Source: Blasia pusilla
Lineage: Eukaryota; Marchantiophyta; Marchantiopsida; Blasiales
Length of the DNA: 64,000 bases
Direction: 5' to 3'
Assembly (NCBI GenBank): GCA_050084515.1
Contig: CM114273.1
Span: 20,708,001 to 20,772,000, forward strand
Made by a program: the position numbers and the translations under genes. Numbering within the stretch: position 1 is the first letter of the stretch; the number at the start of each line of letters is the position of its first letter. Positions 32,240-44,219 of the stretch are shown here, in pieces. The notes below the pieces were generated by a model that was not told the origin of the DNA, ran no database searches, and worked only from the letters and a program-made list of their open reading frames with translations.

Positions 32240-33160
32240 CACTATAGGGATTTTAAACCGCAAAAACCAAGCAACCCGTCGAAAGCCAATACGTTGCATC
32301 AAGAATGTTTGTGCAACCCGTTGGAACTTGACTAGTTGCATGAGTGTTAAGCCCTTCGGAGCGCGACATGATACACGAGGAATGTTTGTGCAACCCGTCG
32401 AAACCCGACAAGTTGCATGAGTGTGCAACTTGTCGAATCCCGACGGATTGCAAGTTGCATGTATACAAGGCCTATTAACAATTAGACCCGGATGAGTTGC
32501 AAGCCGCAAGGCTGCGAGTTAACTCGGTTGGATTCCGACAAGTTGCGACAGTCTGCAACCCGTCGGATTCCGACAAGTTGCGTTTGTCTGCAACCTGTCG
32601 GATTCTGACTAGTTGCATCTGTATGGGACTCCTCGCATTCAGATAGGTTGCGGCTGTCTCCAAGTCCTCGCATCCAAACACGTTGCATCAGTGCAAGTTA
32701 AGTGGAACCCGTCAAATTCCAATAGTTGCAAAGCTTCGTGTGTGGACACTTATTGCAAGCTAACTGAATCCGATAGGTTGCACAAGGATATTCGAGACCA
32801 GACCCACCTGCTTCTCACAACCCGTCCGATTCTGATGGGTTGCAGTAGCAGGTTCCTAGGTGCTAGGTTGCAATAAAAGGTTACTCGGACATTCCATGGA
32901 TGTCTCCGACTTGCAACCCGTTTCAAGTCGGAGGCTAGAAAATCCATGTGCGACCCGTCGGATTCTGATGACTTGCACTTGGATCTTCCAACCCACAGTG
33001 GCCAAAGTTACTTGTAACCCATTTGAATCCGACCGGTTGCACTAGGTGGTTCTTGGGTGCTGCAACACGTCAGAAACCGACGGGTCGCAGAATCATTCTT
33101 GGGACGCCTCCGACTTGCAAACCGTCTGGTTCTGACAGGTTGCTTTTTTCTTCCCTCATA
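32240..33160. repeat. Palindromic module array in the centre of the giant palindrome
   Basis: About a dozen GCAACC-GTCGG/GGTTGC modules, many degenerate, spaced 30-60 bp. It corresponds to the intron before the last transposase exon. Confidence 0.7.
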
Positions 33161-33184
33161 GAGCTATTTTCGTTTCCTTCTCAC

Positions 33185-33536
33185 ATTTCCGTCGTTGAAG
33201 GGATTGAACATTCATGAAAATGCCCTCTGCCCCAACAAAAGTGGCGCATAAAGTATTCATTCCTCCAAGAGGTCGTCACAAGCATGCCAAAGAATTTCAC
33301 TTGTGGAGGCATGCCAACAAGACCAGGCAAGAGCAATGCTACAGTCTGCAGCATCCCATATCTTCCTCACAAAAGGCATAACAAAAGGAATGGGGCCTTC
33401 GATTTACAAGCTCTATGTCAAGGCGGCTGTGAGATCTTGTGATGAGAAACTCTATGTGGAAGCCTTCAATCGGTCTGTAGCCGGAACTCCCCTCGAGCAA
33501 GATGTCGGGGGCTGGTATTCTGGCAGGAGAGAGTAA
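33185..33536 (+). pseudogene. Last exon of the E transposase-like gene
   Basis: The frame 33303-33536 reads EACQQDQARAMLQSAASHIF and GPSIYKLYVKAAVR, and ends WYSGRRE inside the palindrome arm. It matches 8655-8951 (minus). It is an isolated 3' exon: upstream are only palindromic modules. Confidence 0.5.
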
Positions 33537-34394
33537 GAGAGGAGAGGAAGAGAGGAAGAGAGGAGAGTCTCTCTTAAAAAAAAAGGGCCAAATCTGCCTC
33601 CTCTCTTCAAAACTTTTTGACATATTTGAAATTTTTGTTTGCTTTCAAATTCATGAAATCTTTAGAAGAGAGTAGGTAGTGGTCCATATTTGGCCCTAAA
33701 GAAACCTCCTTTTTCCAGGGGGCGAAAAAAAAATAGACATCACAAGACCACTACAAACATTTTTCCATCACTCTCCATGTGAGCCTAAGTTTCTTAACAT
33801 TGCCTATCTCGGTCTACAATAAGCAGTGCCCATGGGTATTTTTGTTGGAGGACCACCCGGATGCGGATCAATACGATGCCAACCTCTCTTTTTGCAAGGA
33901 TTGTTGCCTGCATCATGGCCTCCCCTGAATTCCCTCATAACCAACTTTCTGTTGGTTATGAGTGGTGTCTGCTCAAGACCAACTTTTGGTTCAATTATCG
34001 TCTCATGTGTTCACATTTCACAAAGAACACATGAGACAATAATTGAACCAAAAGATTGTCATTTCATTCAGATCCTAAATCTGAGAAACCGATAAGCTGC
34101 ACCCCTCCCAACCCGTCGGAATTTTACAAGTTGCAACTCTTGCAACCCATCGGAATTTTACAGGTTGCAACTCTTGCAACCCATTGGAATCAGATGGCTT
34201 GCAGTGGGCAAAAAGAGAAAATTTGCAACCCGTTGGAATCATACGGGTTGCAAAATTGTAATTCCGAGTAGCTAAAAGAACACAATCCACAAGTCCAACA
34301 AAATTTTCCAACAAACTTTTACAAACACTATTATCGGTTGAAAAAATCTCGTCCTCTATTCCCTCCGAAGGAACCTCGGAAATGTACATTTCAC

Positions 34395-34954
34395 CTAGTC
34401 TATGATTTCTTCAGCCTCGTCATCTACAAATTTACTCCTAACTCTCCTCGGTTCCAATACAAAAGGAATGTCCTGGGATACAAGTGGCTCCTCTGGCCGA
34501 TTGTAGACGGGGATCGAAAATGTTGGTGAATTTGAGAGTCTTGGCCCCCCCCTAGGTACACCATAACGGTCCCATGTAACCTGATTTGAGTCCCACCGCC
34601 TTCCTTGGCAGTATATCTTGTACGCTCTACAATGTGACACCCATCCAGTATCAATATGTGCTCCGTCCTTGGTAATACCATGATGGCAATCCCACAGGTA
34701 GTAGGAATCCAACACGTCTGAGAGAAGAAAAGAAGCCTACGCCTTCTTTTACGAGTTGAGGGGAAGGTGCCAAAGTGAAGAAGCCCGCCAGACTGCCTCT
34801 TAAGTTGGACCAACTGGGAAAGAGTTCGATCAGGCAACCTGTCGGAATCCGACAGGTTCCCTAGAAGTGGTAAAAAGGTGCAGGGGTCAAAAAGTGAAAA
34901 GTTGCAAGCAGGAGAAATCCGACGGGTTGCAAAATAGAAGTCCGCGGAGTCCAT
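34395..34954 (-). pseudogene. Second terminal exon of the E gene (right arm)
   Basis: Counterpart of 30900-31328, with HILILDGCHIVERTR, IRLHGTVMVYLGG and, after a frameshift near 34540, FVDDEAEEIID at the stop. Function is unknown. Confidence 0.4.
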
Positions 34955-35034
34955 AGACGATCACATTCGAAAAGACATAAAAAATGTTCAGCAAACTTTT
35001 ACAAGCACCACCATCGTTCGAAAAAATCTTCTCC

Positions 35035-35040
35035 TTTATT
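35035..35040 (-). terminator. Putative polyadenylation signal, right arm
   Basis: AATAAA on the minus strand, 121 bp downstream of the stop at 35161. Same context as 30676. Confidence 0.45.
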
Positions 35041-35160
35041 ACATCCGAAAAAAGCTCGGAACTGTACATTTGATCTATTCTATGAAATCTTTTGCCTCAT
35101 CATCAAATAACTCCCTACTCCAAACGCTGCAGTCAAGCTGGGTCCTTGAGTTCTTTGAAC

Positions 35161-35672
35161 TCACTCGTCATCATCCGAGAGCTCTTGCAAAATTACTTTC
35201 GGCCTTGCCCTCCCAATTTTCGGAATCGTTGGAAGTGACGATGGTGTCACTACCAATGGTGGGTCTGGAACCGGAGCTCTCGGCTTCGGTGGAGAGTTGT
35301 ATAGCCCAACGAGCCTTTTGTATTCTGCCTTTGCCACCTTGCAAAGGTCAAACAGTTCCTGCCTTCCCTCGAGGCAGAGAATGTTCATGCCACTCTGCCA
35401 GGCGCCTTTGATACTCGCCCCTAAAAGTCCCACTAAGTCGAACACCAAGTCACCCGGCCTTGAGCAGAGCTCAATGAGCGTTTGCATCACGGCTCGCGAT
35501 TTTTCCCTTCCTCCCAGAAATGGGGTACCGTCTTGCATGTAAATTCCCGGGGGAAATTGTACAAACTATCTAAGCTGTACCCATGTGAGCATGGATCCAC
35601 AAGATCCTCAATCTTGAACACCTGGAAGTTGTGCTCGGGCCGAACGAAGCAGTAAACGTAGGAGTGGTCCAT
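35161..35672 (-). pseudogene. Class-beta DNA amino-methyltransferase-like C-terminal exon
   Basis: After an acceptor TTTACAG the exon opens MDHSYVYCF. After one frameshift near 35550 it reads GREKSRAVMQTLIE and then RPGDLVFDLVGLLGAS (motif I, canonically DPFxGSGTT after PGD-VLD). It continues to GMNILCLEGRQELF and stops at SDDDE. A K-x(6-9)-LI-PGD-V-D-G-G order after motif IV is the N6-adenine/N4-cytosine methyltransferase (class beta) layout. The substitutions DPPY to DLSL and FxGxG to LVGLLG suggest strong divergence or loss of activity. The ParB-like domain upstream fits ParB-methylase fusions known from phages and bacteria. Confidence 0.5.
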
Positions 35673-36519
35673 CTGTAAAGAAGCACGTTGGAAAGAATGT
35701 CAGCAACTTGGCATAATGTGCAACAAGTCACCAAAGAACTCCGCTTGACCCTAGAGAACTTTTTTTTCAAATACTAACATTGGAGCAACCTGTCGGAGTC
35801 TGACGGGTTGTTTTGTCCATGACCAACCCGTCGGAAGGCGACGGGTTCTTTTAGAGCGATCCATGCTTGTTCGAGAGCAACCGTCGCCGCTGATGGGTTG
35901 CGACTCGAAACACAGGGAAAAACCATAAGCAACTGCAACCCGTCGGGTTCCGACGGGTTGCAGGTACACCGGCGTTTTCCCTATGTTTCTGGGAATGATG
36001 CAACCCGTCGGAAAGCGACGGGTTGCTCACAGCCAAGCATGGGCTGCTCTAAGCCAGCAACATGTCGCCTTCCGACGGGTTTCTATCGGAAAAAAACAAC
36101 GGAGATATACTATGTGGAGACAGGAATAGAGCCTTACCCGAATCTGACTCGTCGCAGATCGGAGTGGGTACTCGTTTTTTATGATCCACGATTGCGCCGT
36201 CCTCCACTTTAGCAACCTCTTGACGCACTGGAAGTTGAAAAGCTCGTCCTCGCTCCCTCCCGTCAACACTAAGAAGCAACCCCTGTCACTCAGATAAGCG
36301 TCTGCAAAGGAGAACAATAGCGCAATCTGGTCATAAGAGAGAGGAACATTCCAGTCAGGTACCCCGTCCGACGGATTCTCGTCCCACAATCGCAACCCCA
36401 AGGACAGATCAGTGATCAATAGATCCACCGCCACCTCTTATACCACTCCATTCACCGTCCACGGAGCGTGCCCGTTTTGTTGGAGCTTCCGTCCCAGCGT
36501 TGTCAATTTATCAATGGCG

Positions 36520-36524
36520 GGTGT
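36520..36524. other. Target-site duplication GGTGT of element G (partner 56977-56981)
   Basis: GGTGT flanks both ends of the element. Joining the flanks restores E exon 3 in the same order as 29640-29690. Confidence 0.9.
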
Positions 36525-37745
36525 TGTAATGTCTAAGTGTTTCTTATTTACAGTCAATTGTAGAGTTCGATCCCCAAGAGGATCATTGTTGGATGAAAAG
36601 AGAGTATAAAGTGATGATTATGTGGTAAAAGTGTAATTGATTAGGTAATTCAAATGTAGTATTCCAATAACATCTTCCGGTCTTTTTTTTAGTACCTATG
36701 TTTTCTTTCTCAATTCTCTCGAGTGGAGTTTAAAGTACGCTCAGGCAATTTGTTCTCTCAACATCTTGGAACCTCACAGAGACCTCCAGAATAAAGCTGG
36801 CTTCTCCTACTTTCGGAACTCAATCCGTCGGGGCAGGTTACTCTATGTCAAACAGATTTCATACAACTTTATGTTGATTATTCCATTGATGAGAAAGGTT
36901 CTTTGATTCACTCTTCACTGTGCAGACTCCAAAAAGAATATTCAGACATAAGCATCGCACATCAGAATGAATGAATGAATGCTTTACTACTCCATCAAGA
37001 ATTGGAAGACTTCAAAGTATCTACAAGCTCGAGAGGGTACAACTCTCTGACTCGGACCATTCCTACAGCATAAGGACTTCATGAGCGAATGATGATAATA
37101 GCTTCTGTCCTGTTTCTTAAAAATTCTCGAGAGTAGGATCGTTTCTATGATCCGAAGCGTTCTTGATGAAGTTGGTGTCTCTTCAATATCTGTAACTACC
37201 TAGATCTATGGTTCTCTTAGCTTTTTCCTACAATCCTTATGAATCCGCGATACAAAACTGTCCTAACTACCAATTTGATACAAAGGGTCGCGCCCTTTCC
37301 TAGTCTAATTGTTTAAATTATGTGTCGGTTCGAATTTCAATCATGTTGAGCTTCGCTGCGCTAAATTTCCGGAGGGCGAAGTTCTTCATTCTTCTTCCTG
37401 CTTCGTGCTTCGTTCTTCGTGCTTCGCTCTTCGTGCTTCGTTCTTCGTGCTTCGTTCAAGAGCGAAGTACTTAATATATAGAGCTTCGTTGAGCTTTGTT
37501 AGACTTTGTTAAGCTTCGCTAAGCTTCGCTAAGCTTTGCTTGATCCTTTATATTTCGTTACAGCTTTTGATTCTCCTCTAAGGCAAATCCTTGATCTTCC
37601 ATCTCTCTGCCTTGTCTTAGGAGCTTGGTGACTCACTTATTCTTCTTCATAATAATGAATAATCATAATCAAAATCATAATATACAAGAGTCTTCGTTGA
37701 ATAAAAAGATATATTCTTCAAGATTACAAAATTGTGGGTATCATA
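36525..37745 (-). repeat. 3' LTR of G
   Basis: Reads TATGATACCC on the minus strand at its start (TGTGATACCC in the 5' LTR) and ends ACATTACA. It contains the GCTTCG/CTTCGTG-rich block at 37340-37540. Confidence 0.9.
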
Positions 37746-37758
37746 TACCCCCTCCCTC
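37746..37758 (-). promoter_or_regulatory. Polypurine tract of G
   Basis: GAGGGAGGGGGTA on the minus strand, directly before the 3' LTR. The same tract precedes the LTR at 2239. Confidence 0.8.
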
Positions 37759-37784
37759 AAATGTGAGCCGCCCCGGCAAACACT

Positions 37785-39694
37785 TCATGATGTATCTGGT
37801 ATGTCCATAAAAGTGTCGTCTAAACTATCAAATTCAGGGGTAGGCACAAAACGGCCGTGAATCGTAGAAGGTTTGTTGATAATGTTAGGGGTATGATTGC
37901 GCATTCGTTCTCGCGACTTGTTAACCACTAAGTGACTCCCTAGGACTTCATTCTGGACTAAAACATCAGATGGAGTGAATGCTAATTCTTCAAGAGTAAG
38001 TGAAAGAGTGGGTACTACTTCTGGAAGAGACTTAGTATGACTGTCGAATTGGCGCTTCCAATGTTTGTTGATGTAGTCGATTTCTTCGTTCATCTGCTCT
38101 TCGAAGTTCTTGCTTGCTTCGTCGACCAACTCTTTGACATCTTCTGGGTCCATCTGGGCTTCGTTGAGTAGCTTCTGCTCTGCCTCCAAGACTGCGATCC
38201 TCCTGGTAGCCTCCGCCCACTGCGCCAGTAAGTCTTTGTTCGCTTCTTGATGTTCTTGAAGCAGCTTCGAAGACTCATTATGTTGGATCGACAACTTCTT
38301 GAATTCGGTGTGAACCCGCCATGTTTGATGTTGATGCTTGTCAATGAGGTGCGAAGCTTCCTTGATCTGCGAAACTAACTGATCCGCCCCACATTCGAGA
38401 TTAATCGCCAAACTTTCCCGTTGGCGTGCGTTCCGTGCTTCGTATTGACATTGGACCAAGTCGCTTTGAGCTTTGCGAAGTGTGGTCTTCGTGTCTTCGA
38501 GTTCCTGATTCCGTAATTGCAGATTCGTTTCTGCTACTCGACGCTGTACTTCGTGGTCTGACGAAGCTTGGGCTCTGCAGTTGAGGTCGTGCAGCCTTCT
38601 AAATAATCGTCCACGGATGTTGTATCCTCGAGGTGAAGAACCCGCTGGAGTTGGTTCATGACGGGAACTGCCAATTGCAAGAACCATATCATGTCGTCTG
38701 CCGTCTGCGACATGAGGCGAAGTGCAGGTTGATGATTGCTTGCCCGCGGGGTCTCGTCGGAATCCTCCTGCATGACAGGTTCTGGGTCCGGGGGTGTTTC
38801 AAAATTGACTCGGCCTCGCTTTGGCCGAGGCATTTCGTTGATATCTTCGTCTTTCTTCAAAGCCGAAGTGTGCGGATGTTGCTGAGGTGCTTCGGAGGGC
38901 GGGGTGACTTCGCGGCTACCCCTGGTACTAGTTGCGCCCTTCCGTGGTAGTCGGACGGGGGTCACTTGCGACCAATCTAACGCCCCCTCTGCGGTTAATT
39001 CCTGCTTGTGAATATAAAGATGGATCAAGAAAGGAGATAGGAAAGACTTCGTGCTTGGATGAAGCACTTCCACCATTCCTCGTACGTGCCCATCCACAAA
39101 AGCAGCAAAGTCGACTCCTGGGGCTTCGGGGTCAAGGTGCTGATTCCAGATGATGTAGCACATCTTCAAGATCTTGTTTGTCAGATAGTAAGAACGAGCG
39201 GGATAAAACAGGGTCATCTGATGTTTGCAAAACTGACCAAAGACGGGCGGAGAGAGTGACAAAGCCTTGTAGCCGTTCCTGCCCAGGCGCTCAGACGTGA
39301 CACAGCCGAGTGCTAAAAGATCTTCATGTTTGACTAGCAACTCCGTGTCATACTCGTACTCTGGCGCAGCCGGGAGCAGATAAGTTGCTCTCCAGTCGTC
39401 CGCCGTCGGTGTTGGGTGAGCTCGATCAAGACCCTTCTTTCGAAACTTGGCGACTGCAGACGCAGAGCGAAGCTCTCCCAGGAGTTCTCCGGATGTTAAA
39501 GTCCAGTTGGCTTGAAAGAAAGTTGCCAACGATCGCTCCTCCAGCGCTTCGATCAGCTCCGGTGACAGCTTGACCGTCGGCATCGCCGCACTTCGCAGAA
39601 TGGGTGTGGAGTCTTCGTGAGGTATGTTGCTAGGTCGATCTCGATGGACACCCCGCTTTGGCCTGCTATGCAACTTCGTGGTGATCCCGTCCAT
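37785..39694 (-). pseudogene. G extra ORF in env position: coiled-coil protein of unknown function
   Basis: It starts MDGITTKLHS at 39694, in sense after integrase. The first frame (38534-39694, 386 aa) has a segment WRATYLLPAAPEYEYDTELL, a HLYIHKQELT region and a basic PRPKRGRVNFE stretch. After a frameshift near 38580 the second frame (37785-38687) is a long coiled coil with NEEIDYINKHWKRQ, ending near FDSLDDTFMDI. No signal peptide or membrane segment is visible, so it is not an envelope-like glycoprotein. A second copy fragment is at 874-2230, so the ORF belongs to the family. Confidence 0.65.
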
Positions 39695-39789
39695 GAAAAT
39701 ACCCGCTTGGTTACGCCAGACTGCTCTTATAGTCCGCTCCCCCCCTGTCCGTTCTTGGTCGTGGCACCGGGGCTATAACAAGAGAGTGG

Positions 39790-39985
39790 GTGCTTCGCGG
39801 CTTCGCCACGCTCCCCCTTCCTCACTTCCTGCGCTTCGCTGCTTCGCGAAGCATGGGCTGTCTGGAACCTCGGTGCTTCGCTACTTCGCGAAGCACGGTA
39901 TATCTTGAACTTCTGTGCTTCGCTACTCTGCGAAGCTCGGTATGTCTTCGCTACTTTGCGAAGCACGGGGCGTTCGTCTACCCCC
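39790..39985. repeat. Tandem palindromic CTTCGCGAAG repeats between integrase and extra ORF of G
   Basis: Four degenerate units of about 30-46 bp, each with a core like GCTTCGCTACTTCGCGAAGCACGG. They fill the gap between the integrase stop and the extra ORF, where a second promoter or splice region could lie. Confidence 0.7.
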
Positions 39986-39996
39986 TTCCTCATGTT

Positions 39997-41377
39997 TCAG
40001 TAATCCCCAGGTTCGGGCTCATAATACCGGCGCACATGCATTCCATTGACTCGCATGGGCAGGGATTCTCCATGTAAGGTTTCTAATTGGAGGGATCCAT
40101 TATCATAGATGGCCAATACCCGGTAGGGTCCCATCCAATTTAATTTTAATTTTCCGGGGAACTTTAGTCGTCGGTTATCATACAATAGCACTAAGTCGCC
40201 AACATTGATAGATTGTGGCCGGAGATGTCGATCGTAACGTTTCTTACGTTCTTTTTGCACTTGGGCTGTCCGGCGTAACGCGAGCATGCGTGCTTCTTCC
40301 AACTCCACTAGGGTCTCATTCCTGTGTTCGATAACTTTGCCCGCAGCTTCCGTTCTTGTGCCCTCCAATACCCGATAAGTGGGCAACGCCCATTGAATAG
40401 GTGTTAAGGGATGTACGCCATAAGTTAGGAAGAACGGGGTGTATTTTGTCGTCACCTTCTCAACTGTTCGGTACGCCCATAATGCCGGGGCAATTTTTGT
40501 GTCCCAATCATAGGAATAGGTTACCGTTAATCGATTCAATATTCGGCAAATGAGGCCGTTCGATTTTTCCGTCAACCCGTAGGGAGTGGTTTTCCGATGC
40601 TTAATGAGAAAGTGGGAAGTGAGAGACTCAATAGTGTGGTTCAGGAAGTGCGTACCCTGGTCACTTACTAGTTCCAACGGACAGCCATAACGCGTGATAA
40701 TCATCTCGTATAAAAACTTAGCCACTGTTTCTCTGTCATCTTTCCGTGTGGCTACTGCTTCAACCATCTTAGTACAATAGTCCGTGGCGATAAGAATATA
40801 CTTCCGCCGGGTTTGGCGAGTGGCCGGGGAGATAGGGCCCACGAAGTCAATGCCCCATTTTTGAAAAGGAGCTAGGGGCATGATGGGGACCAAAGGCCAC
40901 CGCGTAGTCACCGTGGGTCGACCTGCCCTTTGGCAGGCATCACAACTCCGAATAAAGTTACCTACGTCTTTGTACATAGTCGGCCACCAATAACGTGCGG
41001 CCAAAATTTTCTTCACGGTATTTTTTACCGCATAGTGTCCACCGGCATCAGCCATATGCAGAGCTCTGATGACCTGGGGAACCTCTTCAGCTTCTAAGCA
41101 TCTTCGATGCTCTTCATCAACACCTAATTTGAATAAGACCCCTTGACAGATCTCATAAGGGCCTATCCGATGTAAAAAAACTGCGCGCGTTCTTCCGTCG
41201 CATCAAGGCGGAAGTCGCAGAGTCATTAGAAATCGCAGAATATCCTCATAAAAAGATCGGCTCAACGTTCCTCGTTATCCGGAAGAAGATCTTCATCGGG
41301 AAAGGTATCATCGACAGATTGGGTGAGGTCCGCGTTTGTCATCCTCAACCGGGAAAGAAAATCGGCATTGGTATGCA
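39997..41377 (-). pseudogene. pol: G integrase (and end of RNase H)
   Basis: The 5' end (41377-41290) encodes the last RNase H residues VHTNADFLSRL, cut from the rest by S2. A broken stretch to about 41060 follows. The open integrase frame is 39997-41055: zinc region GGHYAVKNTV to CDACQRAG, catalytic core GIDFVGP, VSDQGTHF and TEKSNGLI (D, D, E). It ends with a C-terminal beta domain, KLNWMGPYRVL. It ends at 39997 without a chromodomain. Confidence 0.8.
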
Positions 41378-41381
41378 CCTT

Positions 41382-41519
41382 TGTCGTGCGCATACATATC
41401 GCTACACAACATATATCGCTCGTCATATCTACACCACACAACACCGATCTTCCCCACACACGGGTCGATCCACACATGTACAAAAATGAACTCATACATA
41501 TACATGGAGATCACACAAC
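41382..41519 (-). repeat. Repeat B2 of S2 (complete, 138 bp)
   Basis: Starts GTTGTGTGATC directly after A2 and ends GCGCACGACA at the insertion edge. Confidence 0.85.
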
Positions 41520-41999
41520 AAAAATAAAGAGTAGCAAAAACGGCACACCCGGCCTAAAACTCCACTCCTCAATCTACATCGGCATATCGAGCCTCGTCCA
41601 CCTTGTGCTATCAAGGAATCCGGACGCTAGCACCCTAGTCCTAGCTCACACACATACAAGGGAGGTGCTCCAACGGCCCAACATGAGAAAGATGGCTTAG
41701 GAAAGCCATCTTCCTCTCTTATATAGGGTTGGGAAGAGCCAAAAGGCTCAAACCCCAAAAATAGCCCTTCCCTTGATAACCTGCGCGTAGAGGTTACCAG
41801 GGGCAGGTGACCTGGTCAACAAGTCACCCGGCTGTAAAAGACCTCAACATGAAAGTCGTCAGAAACAACGTTCCTGACACAATGGACCTATCCTCAACCT
41901 CATCCGACACTGTGGGACAAAGTTACACTCAAGATAGTCCGCTGGCTCCTACGCCCTATCCACGATAGATCTCGGCCTATCGGTTACTCAGATGTGACA
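41520..41999 (-). repeat. Repeat A2 of S2
   Basis: 480 bp, preceded by B1-GC. The joint reads GACA-GC-TGTC, a perfect 10-bp palindrome. Confidence 0.85.
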
Positions 42000-42001
42000 G
42001 C

Positions 42002-42139
42002 TGTCGTGCGCATACATATCGCTACACAACATACATCGCTCGTCACATCTACACCACACAACACCGATCTTCCCCACACACGGGTCGATCCACACATGTA
42101 CAAAAATGAACTCATACATATACATGGAGATCACACAAC
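42002..42139 (-). repeat. Repeat B1 of S2
   Basis: 138 bp, abutted by the purine tract at 42140-42149 (AGGGGGGCGG-like, minus strand). Confidence 0.85.
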
Positions 42140-42199
42140 CGCCCCCCTAGCTGGCAATTGGATCCTCCTAACTCTAGATAGAAAATATCACATCTCTCT

Positions 42200-43460
42200 G
42201 ACATGACCTACTACCCTATACACATCTCGGACACATCCATCGTCCCGTGGGAACCACATCAAGAGGGGGGGTCAGACATGACATATGCCACCCTCGAGAA
42301 CAACCATCACATACCAACATGGTGGTGCACCCTTGCAGATCCGCACAACATACACCTCAAGCTGCGCAGTACCCGCCAAGCTTGGATCCACCGTCCCATC
42401 TACGTTCGGAGGTTGACATGGCGCACAATTGCGCACATGATCCTTCCAAACCATACCATCTTGTCCCTCCAACATGAGGACTCCGATCGGTAATACCTCG
42501 CGCACACGTAGGATCGTGCGCCTTGCAGTGACATCTAGCGTCGTGGGTGCCGCCTGCTGTAAATACACGTAATCTCCAGGATGAAACCTCCTAATCCCTG
42601 GACGATAACCTCCTCCACGAATGGTCGCGTACCTCAATGTATCTCTATGCTGGGCAATAGCTAAGTTCTCAAAGGCCATAGGCATAACTCTACGAAAAAC
42701 TTCTGCCCTCTGAGAACATGCTTGCACCCACACATCTGGATCATCAAGATCTAACACCTCCGCCATGTCACGTCGAATCGCTGCAGGTAAATCTGGCTCT
42801 CTCCCAAAGAGCAAAAAGTACGGTGAAAATGACGCCAAGGATGCTTGCCGACTAAAGCGATAACCCATAGCCAACCATGGCAACTGTAGGTCCCACTCCC
42901 TCAATCGCCCTCGCTGCAAGCCATACTTGCGTAATCCTCTCTTCACCGTCTGTACCACTCTCTCCGCCAATCCATCCGCCTCGGGATGATCTCGACGTGG
43001 TGCGGTGATCTATCGGCCTGATCACACAAGGCTGAAACTCTCCTCGAACTCGGTACTGGTCGGTCAACACCTCCGCCCGGTGCACCAAAGTGACTAAGCA
43101 CCCGATCTAGAAACGCATAAGTTGTTCCTCGCCGCTTTGTCGGTAGTGCCACCAACTCTATCCACTTGGAGAAATGCTCCACCATGACCAACACGCATTA
43201 CTATGATGACGCCCGTCAATGGCAAAGGTCCCGCAAAGTCTAAACTCCACCGATAACCTAAACCCATAATCGGCAAAGGATGTAATCGCGGAGTGGGAGC
43301 ATTGAAGGATGCTCGCACTCTGTCACATACCATACATCCGCCACAAAGCCGCTGTTCCCAAAGATGCATGCCGCGCCACCAATACTGAACTCGAGTAAGT
43401 GTAAAGTACGCTTTACTCGAAATGTCCCAACTCCTCATGGGCATGTCGCACTACACGTGC
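42200..43460 (-). pseudogene. pol: S2 integrase with PHD finger
   Basis: The HHCC region (about 43340-43460), catalytic core and C-terminal domain match S1. There are frame changes near 42980, 43100, 43190 and 43400. The PHD finger (about 42205-42345) is split by a one-base deletion: the first C-x2-C (CMLC) and the rest (CDGC, WHMSC) are in different frames. Confidence 0.7.
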
Positions 43461-43591
43461 TCGCTGGGAAGGATGAGGTACCACTCGTATCCTACCATCT
43501 CCCCATACCCGCAAAATGTGAGTCCCCTCCCACGTGAACCTCTTGGCTCTCTGTAGGATCCGATCCCGCTCCCTAGCACTCACTGTGCTCG

Positions 43592-44179
43592 CTATGACGC
43601 CAGTGCGCAAGAACTCCACAACCTCCACGTCGTCATGGATATCACGACCACATGTCGCCTCCTCACTGACCTCCGGATCCAAAGACTCATCATCCAACCC
43701 CACCACCGAGTCATCACCGTGGGTCGACCTACCATAGTCAACCAACAAAGATAGGCAGATGCATGCCAACCGGGCACCATCTCCTCATCACTCTCTCCGT
43801 GCCATCGAGCTCCCGTGACGTCTCTCTGACTCGGACATGGGTTACGACTCAACCCATCGGCATCCTGGTTCAGCCGACCTGGCCTATGAACCACCTCAAA
43901 CTCATACTGCTGTAGTAATAGAGCCCACCTGGCAAGCTTTCCCGTAAGCTTGTCGGACTCCATCAACCACCTCAACGGCTGATGATCAGTGATAAGTGTG
44001 AAAGGGTTGCCGAATAAATAGCACCTAAAATGTGCCACGGCCCACACTGCAGCCAAGCACTCTCCCTCATAGGAGCTGTACTTCGCCTCTGCAATGTTGT
44101 TCGATCGACTCGCGTAAGCCACAACGAACTCCCTCTCCTCGTCATCCCTCTGAGTAAGCACTACTCCTAGACCCAACAT
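43592..44179 (-). pseudogene. pol: S2 RNase H
   Basis: Matches S1 RNase H, with YSSYEGECLAA uninterrupted here, then TDHQPLRWLM and DADGLSRNP. The N-terminal TDWS part lies in another frame just upstream. Confidence 0.75.
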
Positions 44180-44219
44180 GCTCCAACCGTATGTAATCGA
44201 ATGGGACCCTAACCGGTCT

